A DNA stretch of 64,000 bases from Acorus gramineus (GCA_030737835.1 CM060848.1:5424429-5488428), one strand, 5' to 3'; shown: positions 1 through 12,289, counted from the stretch's first letter. Numbers and translations are program-made. The notes: generated by a model not told the origin, from the letters alone.

Positions 1-3000
1 TTTCCCAAACCCCTCTTCTTCCCCAATCGATTGAAACATTTACACACTCCAACCCATTTTTCCCCAACCTTTCTCCTTCCTCAAAAAACCACTCCCTCAC
101 CATATCTTATTCCTCACACCTCCCCCCCTTCAAATCGACTGAAACCATTTCCCCCCCAACCCTTCTTCTTCCCCAAATGATGACGACTGGGGTGGCCGCG
201 GCGGCGACCGTGACAACGACGGGGGAACATTTCTTCTTCAACCATTGTAAGCAAAATATATTTTAAGGGGTATATAAAACAATAGTTTTAATGGAGAATT
301 AAATTAGGATATGTGAAACTCACATTACCTCTATTTTAATAGATTCTTATTTGCATCTCCCACCTGGAACGTACATTGCCTCTGTTTTTGCAATGTGGTA
401 CATTATTAATAATATATAGTACAATGTTAATAATATATAGCTGTTAATATACAACAATTTAGATCAATATTTTTTTTATCCTTTTGTTCTAGATTATATT
501 TACGTTTGAAATAACTCACCAGTGATGGCATGACACTTCTAAAATTTTTCACGTTGTTAATGTTTGTTCTCTTCAAACCCTACCATGAAAAGCCATTGGT
601 GTGCCCTAATCTTGTGTGAAGATGAAAAAAAATCAAAATTTCATCTCCTAAAAAAAATTAGATCTTCAGATGTCCATAGATGATTGCCAACTCTCTCCAT
701 TGCAAAGGGTTTTGTATTTGATGCATGAGAAAAAGAATGGACGTGTGAAATTAGGGGAACCTATAGGTTGATGGATAGTTTAGTAGTGTACATACATTGT
801 TTTGTACAATTTTTTCTAAGCACAGGTCATGTTTTACCCATATTTTGTTTTTCCTTTTTTTTCAAATTTGTTTGTATGTTTGGAACCAATGAATATGCAA
901 ACATTCCCTTATTTTATGTTGCTTATATTACATTTTTTGGCAATGATTTGAATCATTCATTTCATGTATGTATATGGATTTATTTAGGCTTACAGATGCA
1001 TGATAAAAAAATGTTCTATTTTATTCAACTCTTTGCCCCTTTCTACAGTTATAGGTAGAAGTGTAAATGATTACTTTAACATTTAGTTTAGAGACACACT
1101 ATTGGCACTGAATAGAAAAGGCTGAAATGTTGTAATTTAGTTGTTGTGATGGTTAGTCATTGATACACTGTTAGGCCTTACGGTTACATTGTTAAAACTT
1201 ATTAGTACACTGTTAGAGCTTATAGACACATTGTTATTTCTTTTGAATAACCTATGCTTGTCATATGTTATTCCATGTATATAGAACAATCCAGTTGTTG
1301 TTAGGCAATGACCTTACAAGATTCGTTTTTGCATAATATTTGAGTATATTCATGGATTCGATCCTTCATGGTATTATGTTCATACAATGGTGAAGCACAG
1401 GTAGTTCATATTGGTAGGACTATATCATATTCAGATATTGTAAATAATATATGAAAGATGGAAGTTCGATGCATTAAAAGTCATTTAGTATAACCATTAA
1501 AAAAAATTGCTCCAACTTTTAGATGCTACAGCGTATGGACTCTGGATAGAAGACTACACAAGGGCTCTAGCACACATGCCAGGATACTCTGAACAAGCCG
1601 CGAAGTAGATTGAAGACATGCAAATATCCAGTTATAGTTGAAGAATGGAGTTGTCGGTCTAATTTGAAAAACAATGGATCTGATGATGCTTAAACTATTG
1701 TCATGTATAAACATCTAATTGTATTACAATTCCTATTGTCTAATATGAATAACTATTTATATTTAGTCAGATTATCTAGAATGCTTATTGAGTGCATGCT
1801 GATTTTATAATACTTAAACTATTGTGAATGTATACATGTTAGTTTGTAACAGTTGATCCAAATGGACTACTCGTGTTTCGGTAGTGCATAACAGTGTATT
1901 CAGATGGCCTAACAATGTATTGGATTGTCTTATATGCTTATTTCTTATTGAGTACATGTTGATATGATGATGTTTAAATTATTGTGAAAGTATACAGAAT
2001 TGTGATTAATAGTGTACCCAAATCGACTGACAACAGAAGATGAAGATGACGTGAAGGATTTCGTGCAGCTTTGGATAGTGTTCATGTTTGCAAGTTTTTT
2101 TTTTATTTTCGGTCGGCTAGTACAACTACCCACTACAACTAGTTGTGTTATTAATGATAGTCGTGTTATGAATTATTCATTTACAGTAAATTGTTAGTCC
2201 ATCTGGGTGCACGGTTAACCATTATAGGTACAATATTAAACTATATGGGTACACTGTTACAATGTATTTGTTAATTCTGAGTTCCATTTATTTTTCTGTG
2301 ATTTTTTCTATGATTCTTGGAAGAAAATGAAGAACTTAAATATAAAGGAACCAATTCTTTTTAGCTTTGACTGCCCCACATTAGTTCATTTAATGCATCA
2401 CTCCTTTTTTTTTTATAAATATTTCATCACTTGTAAAATGTAATTTTGGAGATTGGCATGAACAAATTAGTAATATTTCTTTTAATAGTAAATCTTAAGA
2501 TGATTTATCATGACACACGCAAGTCATTGAGTTTTACTCTCATTTTACTTGTCCAAAAAATTGATTTCTAATTGAATATTGCTAAATTACGTCAATCATA
2601 ACATATTTCATGCCATATATATCTTTGGCATTAAACATGCTAAACAACCATGCTTGCATTAGAATAAGATGCAAAAAAAAAAAGAAAAAAAAGGTTAAAA
2701 GTCTATGTTCACAAGTCATTTAGAATCAACCCAAATACAACCTGAATGCACTCAAATGGGTCATTACTAGATACACTGGTACATTGTTACGCACTACCAA
2801 TACATTGTTGGGCCATCTGAGTACACTGTTACACACTACCGAAACACTAGTAGTCCATTTGGATCCACTATTACCAACTACCATGTATACATTCACAATA
2901 GTTTAAGTATCATCTGATCAGCATGCACTCAATAAGATTACTAGATAATCTGACTAAATATAAATAGTTGTCCATACATGACAATAGGAATATGTAATAA

Positions 3001-3951
3001 AAATAGATGTTTATACATGACAATAGTTTAAGCATCATCAGATCCATTGTTTTTCAAATTAGACTGACGACTCCATTCTTCAACTGTAACTGGATATCTG
3101 CATGTCTTCAACCCACTTCGCGGCTTGTTCAGAGTATTCCGGCATGTGTGTTGGAGCCCTTGTGTAGTCTTCTATCCAGAGTCCATATGCCACAACATCT
3201 AAAATTGGAGCAATTTTTTTCTATTAGTTATACTAAATGACTTTCAATACATTGAACTTCCATCTTTCATATATTACTTACAAAATCTGAATATGATATT
3301 GTTCTACCAATATGAACAACCCGTGCTTCACGATTGTATGATCAAAATGCCATGAAGGATCGAATCCATGAATATACTCAAATATTCTGCAAAAACGAAT
3401 CTTGTAAGGTCATTGCCTAACAAGAACTGGATTGTTCTATATATATGGAATAACATAGGTTATTCAAAAGAAATAACAATGTGCCTATAAGCCCTAACAG
3501 TGTACTAATAAGTTTTAACAATGTAACTGTAGACTAACCATCATAACAACTAAATTACAACATTAAAACAAAGGCAATGTAAGTTCCAGGTGGGAGATGC
3601 AAATAAGGATCCATTAAAACTGAGGTAATGTGGGTTTCACATATCCCAATTTAATCCTCCATTAAAGCTATTATTTTATGTACCCCTTAAAAATATATTT
3701 TTGCTTACAATGATTGAAGAAGAAATGTTCCCCGTCATTGTCACGGTCGCCGCCGTTGCTGCCACCACTGCCTTGGTCGTCGTCATTTGGGGAAGAAGAA
3801 GGGTTGGGGGAAAAATGGTTTCAGTCGATTTGAAGGGGGAGGGGGTGTGGGGAACAAGATATGATGAGGGAGTTGTTGTTTGGGGAAGAAGAAAGGTTGG
3901 AGTGTGTAAATGTTTCAATCGATCGGGGAAGAAGAGGGATTTGGGAAAAAA
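1..3951. repeat. Large foldback (long inverted-repeat) element, left end outside window
   Basis: The first 1.9 kb is repeated in inverted orientation at about 2790-3951. The opening stretch (CCAATCGATTGAAACATTTA) reappears reversed near 3909-3930, and the GC-rich piece at 185-230 reappears reversed at 3730-3780. The left arm is about 1-1925, the right arm about 2790-3951, with a unique AT-rich centre near 1930-2780. No transposase reading frame is visible; the short ORFs in the two arms are mirror images of each other. The arms carry many TACACTGTTA or TACATTGTTA motifs, like subterminal repeats. The right arm may run on past 3951 because its partner would lie before base 1. It is most likely a non-autonomous DNA transposon of foldback or long-TIR type; the superfamily cannot be assigned without the ends. 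Confidence 0.7.
383..1125. repeat. Segment present only in the left arm of the foldback element
   Basis: When the two arms are compared, the left arm runs from the CACCTGGAACGTACATTGCC region straight into about 740 extra bases before resuming at AATGTTGTAATTTAGTTGTT. The right arm joins these two points directly near 3555-3575. The extra piece is AT-rich and has no recognisable coding content. It is either an insertion into the left arm or a deletion from the right arm. I see no clear terminal repeats or target duplication at its ends. Confidence 0.5.
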
Positions 3952-4259
3952 AAATGATTTGAATAAGGAAAGGGTCAGTCGATTTGGTGAGGGGGGAAAA
4001 AAGAGAAAAAGTGAGATTGGATGGTTTAGGTAAATGAAATTGTTGAAAGGGTATTTTTTGAAGTCTAAAAAAGGGATATGACGGAATGGGTTAATCTAGA
4101 TCTAAAAATAATGAAATACAGTGATAGAGATCTAGAAAAAAGTCAAAAAGCTCTAGGGACCTAAAAATAATACGGGGGTGACTGGGAGGACCTCTAATTA
4201 ATTTTCCCAAAAAATAAATATGATTAATAAACAAAAAAACAATAACAACTTAATTACTC
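3952..4259. other. AT-rich noncoding stretch, possible continuation of the right foldback arm
   Basis: No gene is seen here. The sequence continues the purine-rich style of the right arm (GGGGGGAAAAAAGAG), so it may still belong to the foldback element. Its partner would lie to the left of the window and cannot be checked. Confidence 0.35.
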
Positions 4260-4262
4260 TAA

Positions 4263-4669
4263 GCTCCCGTTTGGAACGGGAATAACCCCTTGGATAACCT
4301 GGTATAAAGTTATAAAAAGATTTTGGGTGTTTGGAAACACAGAATACCCAGGGATAAAGTATGTCAGAATAAACTGGTATAAAGTGGTATATGTATTCCA
4401 ACCAACCCCTGGGATTAAAGTTATCCTAGGTTATTCCACCCAAATAATATGTTGGCCCAACTATCATTATTTTTTCACCTTTTATAAATCCTTATCCATA
4501 CTTTATTAACATTTTACTCAAACAACAAAACATTTATTCTTATGTTTACCAACGAGAATAATTCAAAACACAACTAAGCACAAAATCATTTTATCTTTAT
4601 TTATACTCACTTATGCCAGAAATAAATGTATACCCAAGAATAAGTCTTATTCCCGTTCCAAACATGGGG
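4263..4669. mobile_element. Tourist-like (PIF/Harbinger) MITE
   Basis: A 407-bp AT-rich element has imperfect terminal inverted repeats sharing GTTTGGAACGGGAATAA. It is flanked on both sides by TAA (4260-4262 and 4670-4672), which fits the 3-bp TWA duplication of PIF/Harbinger elements. It has no coding capacity. Several other AT-rich stretches here contain related GTTTGG ends. Confidence 0.6.
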
Positions 4670-4672
4670 TAA

Positions 4673-6640
4673 GATTTCATAATAAGTTATATATATTTAT
4701 TTTTATACTATCTTTATAAATTTAAATTTTAAGGTAAGAAATAAAAAAAAAAACTCTCAGTGATTAAATACATTCATATAATGTTTTGTACTATAGTTAA
4801 TTTTTTAATGCTATTGTTAGTATTTTAACATTTAATTATGAATATGATCATATGTGATAAAAAAAATTATCTCAAGCAGCATTTTTTTTAATGTGGATCC
4901 AGTCAAAAATAGCTTCAATCAGTTCTATCAGTATCGAATTATACTATTCATCAATCAAATTTTACAGTCAATTATTAAATATGTGTTTTACTTTTTTTTA
5001 TTAAATTCAGTCCACTATTAAATAAAAAATTATTAAATAAAGTATAAATATCAGCATCCAACATTACTGTGCAGTTTAGTATTGAACCGAAAGCCGGACA
5101 TGATTAAGTCAGACTCAATTTTTTTTTCGCTAGTTTAATAACTCCTGACACAAGAAACACAGATCTAGATCACCCCCATATGATATAATATAAATAATAA
5201 ATATATTACGGCGTCATTATCCGTGGAGAGGGCCGCCCTTGCATCGAACGGTCGTCGTGTTAGCCGCCCTCGTCTAAACGCGTGACTCCAAAACGCGTGC
5301 CACGTTTTTATGATCTCCGGACATAATTATAACACAATTTATACACTGTTTTTTGGCAAATCTTTAATCAAAGATTCTCACGTTAACGGAAATATGGGGT
5401 TATTTTCATGGAACCCCCCGATTCAATTATCATTTTCAAAATAACTCTATGGATATGAACTTTTTCGAATGTTCTCATCTTAAAAAAAAAAGAAGACATA
5501 TTTTAGGATTGTATCCGTTGTATCCGTATTCCATTAAATGCTCATAGTTTTATTAGGAAAATACTATTCCATGACAATGGTGGATTCATAGCTAGATAGA
5601 TCACTTTTCCTTTTTTTGTTTTTTTGTAAATAGCTAGATAAATCACATATTCAATATTGAAAAATTTAATGGAAGTTTTATGATTTTTTTTTGTGAATTT
5701 TATATCTCATGTACTTTTGATTTTCTCTTGTGGATATAAACAAATTTTTAAGTTTTAAGAAAGTGAAATATAAAAATTATAATTTTTTAAGAATAGTCTC
5801 CATCTATTTTTTTTATAAGTTTTTTTTGAATTATCTATCAAAATTCAGAAGGAGTTGGGGTTTATTATTTCCACACTGTGTTTTTTTCTTGGTAGAGAGA
5901 GATGGAATGTTGGAATTAGAACCAGGTTAGAGAGTTATTTTGTAATTAAATTTTATTATGCAAAAGTGCATTATAATTCAGAGATTTAAATAAGTAATCA
6001 TGACGTAACGAATATAATAGAGATTTTAGTTTAAAATATAAATAATGTTAGATGCATTGTAGTCCTCACATCACATGTTGTAATTTTTAAAAATAATAAA
6101 CATTATCTGATTTGATGAAAATTATATATCGCTTCATTTCGAATTAAATAGATTCATTTTAATAAATATTATATACCTTATATAAAGAGATAAGATATGA
6201 GATTGCATTACAGTGTTTAAATGTGAGATTGAAACGCTAAGATTCTTAGAATGAATAACAAAAAATTAAAGTATACGTGATTGCATTGCCGCGTTTGTAT
6301 GTAAAATTAAAATGTTAAGATTTTTCAAATCTTACGTTCAAAACTCAGTTTTTACAAAGTTATTTTATTAGATTTTTAATACGAGATTTTTTTATTTCGA
6401 AAAGGATTATGGTGATTTAAAGGATTATGGTGATTTAAAAGTTAGAAGTTGAAAATGTACTATTACTTTTAGTTTGAATTTTTTTTAATTTTTTAAACGT
6501 AAAATATATAAACTCGTATCCACGCTAGACCAATGTGTAATAAAAAAATAATAAAAAAGCGACTTTGGGTATTTTAAAATCTCATAGTAATACCCAAAAA
6601 ATAAAAATAAAAATACAGAATAAAAATAACAGGTCTTTCT
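4673..6640. other. AT-rich intergenic DNA upstream of the ERF gene
   Basis: About 2 kb of very AT-rich sequence with homopolymer A and T runs. No coding region is supported; the short ORF at 5730-5930 is low complexity. The only compositional break is the GC-rich block at 5209-5305, listed separately. A direct repeat of GGATTATGGTGATTTAAA lies at about 6404-6438. Confidence 0.6.
5209..5305. promoter_or_regulatory. GC-rich block with GCC-box and CGCG-box motifs, 1.5 kb upstream of the ERF gene
   Basis: Within AT-rich DNA a block of about 100 bases is GC-rich. It holds a GCCGCC core at 5232-5237, a full AGCCGCC GCC-box at 5262-5268, and two ACGCGT palindromes at 5278-5283 and 5293-5298; the second runs into GCCACGT. 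GCC-boxes are bound by ERF proteins and CGCG boxes by CAMTA calmodulin-binding factors (established). That this block regulates the ERF gene downstream is inference. Confidence 0.4.
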
Positions 6641-6672
6641 TTCTCTCACATTCTCCGATCAATCCTAACAAG

Positions 6673-6709
6673 GGCGGCCGACAAGGACCAGTCAAACCGC
6701 ACGTTGACT
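6673..6709 (+). promoter_or_regulatory. Proximal promoter cluster: GCC-box core, DRE core and two W-boxes
   Basis: Just upstream of the TATA box lie GGCGGC (GCC-box core, reverse) at 6673-6678, GCCGAC (DRE/CRT core) at 6677-6682, and two W-box cores in opposite orientation, GTCAA at 6691-6695 and TTGACT at 6704-6709. Such sites are bound by ERF, DREB/CBF and WRKY factors respectively, which suits stress- and defence-responsive control of an ERF gene. Binding itself is inferred. Confidence 0.5.
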
Positions 6710-6758
6710 GACCCCCTCCTTATTTTCCTCCGCTTTTCCTCCTCCCACAAACCCCCTC

Positions 6759-6766
6759 TATATAAT
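6759..6766 (+). promoter_or_regulatory. TATA box of the ERF gene
   Basis: TATATAAT lies 73 bases upstream of the chosen start codon, in a C-rich pyrimidine tract typical of plant core promoters. It lies downstream of the in-frame ATG at 6704, so that upstream ATG should not be in the mRNA. This supports 6839 as the start. Confidence 0.65.
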
Positions 6767-6838
6767 CCCCCCCAAATCCCCTCCCCTTCTCTAGCTTCAT
6801 CGCTCACACAAATCACAAATCCCACCTCGCCTTCTTCA

Positions 6839-7492
6839 ATGGCTCCCCGAGAGAGATCCACCTCCACCACCACCAACGCAGGACCCAAGATCGGACCATC
6901 AACGGTGACCGAGATCCACTTCCGCGGCGTCCGCAAGCGTCCCTGGGGGCGGTACGCGGCGGAGATCCGCGACCCCGGCAAGAAGAGCCGCGTCTGGCTC
7001 GGCACCTTCGACACCGCCGAAGAGGCCGCCCGCGCCTACGACGCCGCCGCTCGCGAGTTCCGCGGATCCAAAGCCAAGACCAACTTCCCCTACCCCTCCT
7101 CCTCCATCGTCAACAACAACGGGAGCCGCAGCCCCAGCAGCACCGTCGAATCCTCCTCCGGCGGTGGAGGTATGACCGTCGTTCAGCCTCTCCCGCCGCC
7201 GCCGCCGATTCCGTCTCTCGATCTCGATCTCGTCGCGAGGTTCCCTTTCCAGGCGGCGTCGGCTGCGGCGCTTCCGACCGCGCACCCGATCTTCTTCTTC
7301 GACGCGCTCAAGGTCGCCGGAGGCCACTGCCTGAGGCTCGAGCCGCCGTCTACTGCGGCCGCGGCGGCCTACTTCGGCGGCGGAGGAGTGCAGAGCGACT
7401 CGGACTCCTCGTCGGTCGTCGACGCGCCGGCGCCGCCGATGCGGAGGTGTCTTCTGGATCTCAACTTCCCCCCTCCGCCGGAGGTCGTGTGA
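6839..7492 (+). CDS. AP2/ERF transcription factor, class II repressor type with EAR motif (ERF3/ERF4-like)
   Basis: An intron-less gene of 217 residues. A single AP2 DNA-binding domain spans about residues 27-84, with the hallmark stretches [26 protein letters not shown], AAxAYDxAA and GxKAKTNFP. The YAAEIRD form is that of the ERF subfamily, which binds GCC-boxes in the nucleus. The C-terminus ends in LDLNFPPPP (about residues 206-214), an EAR motif of the DLNxxP type that recruits TOPLESS-type co-repressors. A second LDLDL stretch lies mid-protein. Together these indicate a repressor of ERF group VIII. The linker is rich in Ser, Pro, Ala and Gly, as is usual. The start was chosen because the TATA box at 6759-6766 excludes the longer upstream ORF. 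Coding DNA is markedly GC-rich compared with its surroundings. No breaks are seen. The exact orthologue is not assigned. Confidence 0.95.
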   Translation: MAPRERSTSTTTNAGPKIGPSTVTEIHFRGVRKRPWGRYAAEIRDPGKKSRVWLGTFDTAEEAARAYDAAAREFRGSKAKTNFPYPSSSIVNNNGSRSPSSTVESSSGGGGMTVVQPLPPPPPIPSLDLDLVARFPFQAASAAALPTAHPIFFFDALKVAGGHCLRLEPPSTAAAAAYFGGGGVQSDSDSSSVVDAPAPPMRRCLLDLNFPPPPEVV

Positions 7493-7727
7493 TCGGATCG
7501 GATTCGGAGATTCTCACCTTTTTTTGCGATTTTTATTTTTATTTTTGGGGCTTTGAAGGATCGATGAATCGATGTCGGTTTTTTAGGGTTTATTATAATT
7601 TTTAGTTTTTTAAATCGATGTGAATATATGACTGTGTCTTCTTGTTTTTTCGCCGGATCAGCTTTTCCGGTGATTGATGCAACGACGATTTGCATTTGTA
7701 ATTCAAGACCTTCATTTCTTCTTTTCA

Positions 7728-7733
7728 ATTAAA
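7728..7733 (+). terminator. Possible polyadenylation signal of the ERF gene
   Basis: ATTAAA lies about 235 bases after the stop codon, behind a T-rich 3' untranslated region. It is a common variant of AATAAA. Plant poly(A) signals are loose, so other sites could be used. Confidence 0.35.
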
Positions 7734-8092
7734 GAAATTCATGATTTTCTTTTACACAACAAATCAAAAGCGTCATTCATTTGTGTTGGGTTTTTTTTAT
7801 TTTGAAGTCCCACTGAAAATAATTTTTTTACTGATAGGTCCCTCTCAGGGACTAATTGGTAATATATTGTTTGAAACTGGGGACTTAAACTGTAATACGA
7901 AGATGGGAGGGATCAATCAGTAATTCGTATGGTTTATGTGGAAACTTTTGGAATAGATTTGAACGGTTGAGATGGAAAGGCGTGTGAAAATCGTGAAGGG
8001 AAGGCCGTTGGATTTGATTGAAAAAACAAGAGAGAGACAGGTAAAGGAAAAGTTGGGGGTGGGGGAGGCAGAGCGAATCACGAGGCGAGTCG

Positions 8093-8275
8093 GTGGGCTG
8101 TTCGGGGAAACGTGTCGAGGTGGGCTGTTCGGGGAAACGTGTCGAGGTGGGCGGACACGTGTGCGTTGGATTACCGCCTGATTTTGTGGGGCCCACTAAG
8201 AGGTTTGGAAGTGGACGGACACGTGTACGTATGGATACCGGCTAATTTTGTGGGGTCCACTAAAGAGGTTGGGAA
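8093..8275. repeat. Tandem repeats carrying G-box and TCP-like sites
   Basis: Two copies of a 27-bp unit (GGTGGGCTGTTCGGGGAAAC at its start) at 8093-8146 run into two diverged copies of a unit of about 64 bp at 8148-8275. Each longer unit holds the palindrome ACACGTGT (G-box/ABRE type) and a GTGGGGYCCAC motif; the first copy, GTGGGGCCCAC, contains the class I TCP consensus GGNCCCAC. The block is GC-rich and sits 0.6 kb behind the ERF gene. It looks like a duplicated regulatory module, but no gene next to it is evident. Confidence 0.55.
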
Positions 8276-8399
8276 GCGGTGGCCGCTTTTGCGGGGCGGG
8301 GTTGGGACCACGACGCGGAGGCGGAATCTACGGAGATTGCTTTCCCATGAGGGGATTTTTGCGGATACGCCCCCTTCATTGTAGATTATTAAAAAAAAT

Positions 8400-9515
8400 T
8401 CAACATTTGTGACCATAGATATGACAGGGTTATTTCATTCTAGACAACCCACGTGGTAGCACACATTCCATGGGTGATAGGATTGACATTTCATTTTTAA
8501 CTTAAAATATGTCCACGTAAATATTTGATCACAAATAGGATATTTCACTTTTTTAATATTTAAATTAACCATTTTTTAAAATTATATTAAAAAAATTACA
8601 TTTCATAATTTTAAAAACATAAAAAAATTAATATACTATTATACAATTAGATCCTTGATATATTACATATCTCTTAACTTTATTAAAATATTTCATCATT
8701 TATTTTGTTAATGCATTTCACACAGTTTCATGTAAATCAACTTTTTTTTATTCTAAATTCTTTCTAATTAGGTGGATTTTGTGAAATATGTACAAATATA
8801 ATTAGAGTTTATTATGATAAACTTCATTAAATGTCGATGCTTCTTTTAAAAAATGAATATGTACTAATGACGTCATAAAAATATGTAAATAGCCAAAAAA
8901 TAAAAAATGTGAATAAAAATTTAGAATATTAAAATATCATCTGCTGCATTGGGGTACAACACAGATTAAAATTACATATTATGATTATACACAATAAAAA
9001 ATGATAAACATCATGGAGGAGATTGATTTTCGTCATGTAAAGAGAGATTATTGTTTTGTAGAAAAAATAAATTTTTAGTGTGAAATAATGGAATAGGGTT
9101 AGAGGGATATTAAAGATTTAATTACATGAGGATAAATTAGTCTTTTGTGTTTTCAAAATTGTGAAATGAGACTTTTTTAAGTATAATTTAAAAAAGTGAC
9201 TGATTTGAGTATTTAGAACTTTTAGTAGATTTTTTTAATCATTTTCCCAAAATTCAATCATCCAGAATTTGAAGTAAATTTGGCTCAAATTTAAAGTAGA
9301 TTTGATTAAATTTTTGATACATAAACTTGGTTTCTAGAACAACATTCAAAGAAAAGTTATGTGGTATTGTTTACAAATAAATAAAAGAAACAAGGAAATT
9401 TAATTTCAAATATTTTTTAATTTTTTTAGCATATTGTTATGCATTTTGTATAGGCCGTTAACTCATGTAGTGTTAATGTGTTATTTTATCTCCTTTACAC
9501 TATTATAAGTCGCGT
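8400..9515. other. AT-rich intergenic DNA, no feature seen
   Basis: Very AT-rich sequence on both strands with frequent stops in all frames. No coding, RNA or terminal-repeat signature is seen. Confidence 0.6.
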
Positions 9516-9518
9516 GCG

Positions 9519-10507
9519 TTTTGGAATTATTTAGAAGTACTTCTCAACGACTTCTCCTTCCGGAGAAAGAGAAGTGATCACGTTTAGCAATTCGATAACT
9601 ACCATTTCTCCTTCTATAGAAGGAGAAAAACTCATCTTTTAAGAAAAAAAATAACTCCTTCTGTGGAATGAGTTTTTTTACTTCTGCAGAAGTTAAAAAA
9701 AAAGTTGATGTTTTGACAAAAATACCCTTATGAAATTTTATAAATTCCCAAAAACCATTTGCCCATATTTGGATATAATTAAGTTATTATGAGGTTTATG
9801 ATTATTCTAATATAGATACGAATAAAGTGATTTTTTGTTCGGCTAGAATAACTTAATTCCAAGGATTAGCTGGAATCCATATACCACTTTATGCTAGTTA
9901 ATTATGGCAAACAGATTCTTATTTATTCTACCCTTCTAAACACCAATTTTGAAAATATTCTTATTTATTCTAGCCCTATTCTCGAACCAAATATTGGCTT
10001 TAGGTATTATATAAAACAAATTTTCTCTCACCTATCTCATTAGGTAATATATGACAAATCTAAAATCTATTTTAGATTTGTTAGTTTAGATTTTTTTCTA
10101 TTATAAATTTGAATAAATTTGTTAGTATTTTTTAATTGTTAGAATAAATTTCTTAGTAATATCTACCTTTTGTTTTAATTTATTAGTATTTTAATTATTA
10201 GGATTTGTTAGTTTAATTTTGTAACCATATGTAGTTAGAAAAAGTTTGTTAATTAGTATTTGAGATCTATATAGTTGATTATTTTATTTTATTTATATTG
10301 ATCTATTATGATAATTGTATAATATGAGTGCAAGGGTATTTTAGACAATTTATGTGATTTTTATTACAAAATTACTTTTTGAAAAAATTCATCAATGTGT
10401 GTTTACAAACAACTTCTACTCCAAATATAAGAAGCTCCTTTTTTAGATGTAACTTCTTAGAGAAGGAAATTATTGTAGAAGTACTTCTAGACAAGTTGCC
10501 AAACTAT
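9519..10507. mobile_element. MITE-like element with terminal inverted repeats
   Basis: The two ends mirror each other. The left end reads GTTTTGGAATTATTTAGAAG then TACTTCT; the right end, read in reverse, has GTTTGGCAACTTGTCTAGAA then GTACTTCT. The palindrome GAAGTACTTC is in both, followed by CTTCTCC-type repeats that can fold back. The interior of about 900 bp is AT-rich and non-coding and may contain a second nested element near 9770-10010. No clear target duplication was found. Confidence 0.4.
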
Positions 10508-12270
10508 ATTTCGCATCTATAATCCTATATCCAAACCTTTACTCAAACTTAAAAATAAGTAAAAATTATCCAAAATCCTTTCTAACTATTTACCCATACA
10601 TATACCAAATCAAGCTTTTACTCAAATCTCTACCCAAATCAAGGGAGACTCAAGTCTTTACCCAAATTTTTAATATTTCTTTTTTTTTTTCCCTTTATCT
10701 CCGCATTTTCTTTCATTGTGACATTTTTTCCCCTTCAACTCTACCTTTAATTTAATTATATTAGATGTTTTTCCACTCTTTAAAATTTTCACAATCTCTT
10801 AAAATTCAAAAAAAAAAAAAAATATTCTTTCTTAAGTCTTCATCTTTGTTTTTTAACTTCTTATTTTTACTCCAATTAAAAAAAAATTACTTTTACTTTT
10901 TTTTTAAAAAATTGAATGATAATAATTTTTAAATTTAAATATTTTGAAGGAAAGAAAAATTGAGTAGTAAAAATGTTTGGGGAAAGGACTTTGAAAATGT
11001 TTATAAGAAATAAAAAGAAGAAGATATGAAATTTTTAAAAGATTTAAATAAAACACAAAATGCTGATTGAAGACATATCATATCAAATCAAACTTTTACT
11101 TAAATTTTAAATAAAATTTAAATATAGGTTTGAGTAAGTGTTGAAGAAGGCATTATATATTATTGTGCACATATTTACACTTCGTAGACCGGTGGTGGTA
11201 ATATAGTTGTTTTTCAAAAATAATCCATGTGACCCATATGATATGTATATAAACATGTCACGCGTGATATTTAAATAGACAAAGAAGGTAAGAATAAATG
11301 TTACTTTTTGTTTTTTGGGTCACTAGGAATTTTTAGTCAGAGGAACCAAGGACGTATAAAAAACATTTAGGGAGGGACATTCAAATGTGGAAAGCAAATT
11401 TATTAGTCTAATAAAAGAATCTGTCATGCATGGGTAATTTATCTGGGTAACTTATGTCACCTTGCTTATTAGCAAACTATTAAGTTTAAACATGACTTCA
11501 TTATTTAAAGAATTAGTACCAGTTTATTTATCACTATTTACCAATGGTGAAGGGACACTGCCCCCATCCTAGGGTTTTTTTTTTGTTTTAATAACTGTCC
11601 CGCATGATTAGAAAAAATTAATGTTTACGTTTTTTAAGCTGATTTTAGTGAGCCGGATTTATTATTTTATAGACTCATGTTGATCCAAGTATCTCTAATA
11701 CTAATGATGATCAATCACATAATGTAAAAAACTGTGTCACTATGTACCAAAATAATAATAACAACCATCTCCCTTATCATCAATGCTCATCTAAAGCACT
11801 AAGCCCTCATTTAGACCTTTATCTGCTTGGAATTCAGAAAGCTATAAATTCTCAAACACGTTGCTATACACATTCTGTTATTGTTTTTCGAACTAATTCG
11901 AATAATTTTTCTTTGTTAAAATCTCAACGATTGAAAAAATGTAGAAACAATGTTTTCTAATAACTGAGTAAAAAACGCTGAATAAAAAAATAAAAAAAAA
12001 ACTGATTCTAAGGCTATGTTTCATTGCACGATTACAATACTAATTTTATGTAAAAGCTAGGTTTAAAACTGATTTTGCATGAAGCTGCATCTCCACATCT
12101 TCTATAAAACTCAGGTTATCAATACTTTTTTTACAAAAATCTGTATGCGGCTTTTCATCACAATTTTTTCCTTTGAAATTAAAATCGATTTGAAAAAAAA
12201 AAAAACTTTTTACGAACGAGCCTTGGATCTGGGATCTAAACGAGACTTTCAAAGATTAGTTCTGGAGAGC
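10508..12270. other. AT-rich intergenic DNA, no gene seen
   Basis: Homopolymer-rich, AT-rich sequence without a supported coding region. The ORF at 11742-11960 is short and low complexity. Confidence 0.55.
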
Positions 12271-12289
12271 GAAAATTTAAAATACAATT

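Noticed and set aside
768-1058. 96-codon plus-strand ORF
   Set aside because: It lies in the extra segment of the foldback arm, is rich in Phe and hydrophobic residues as expected of translated AT-rich DNA, and matches no family.
3676-3918. 80-codon Thr/Pro-rich minus-strand ORF
   Set aside because: It is a shadow within the inverted repeat arm; its counterpart near the left end of the window is interrupted.
3701-4033. 110-codon ORF starting MLTMIEEEMF
   Set aside because: It lies in the right arm of the foldback element; the mirrored left arm does not keep the frame, so it is not a gene.
6704-6838. Upstream in-frame extension of the ERF protein
   Set aside because: The TATA box at 6759-6766 lies after this ATG, and the extra 45 residues are unlike the family.
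6646-7327. Minus-strand ORFs over the ERF gene
   Set aside because: They are shadows of the GC-rich ERF coding region, without homology or codon logic.
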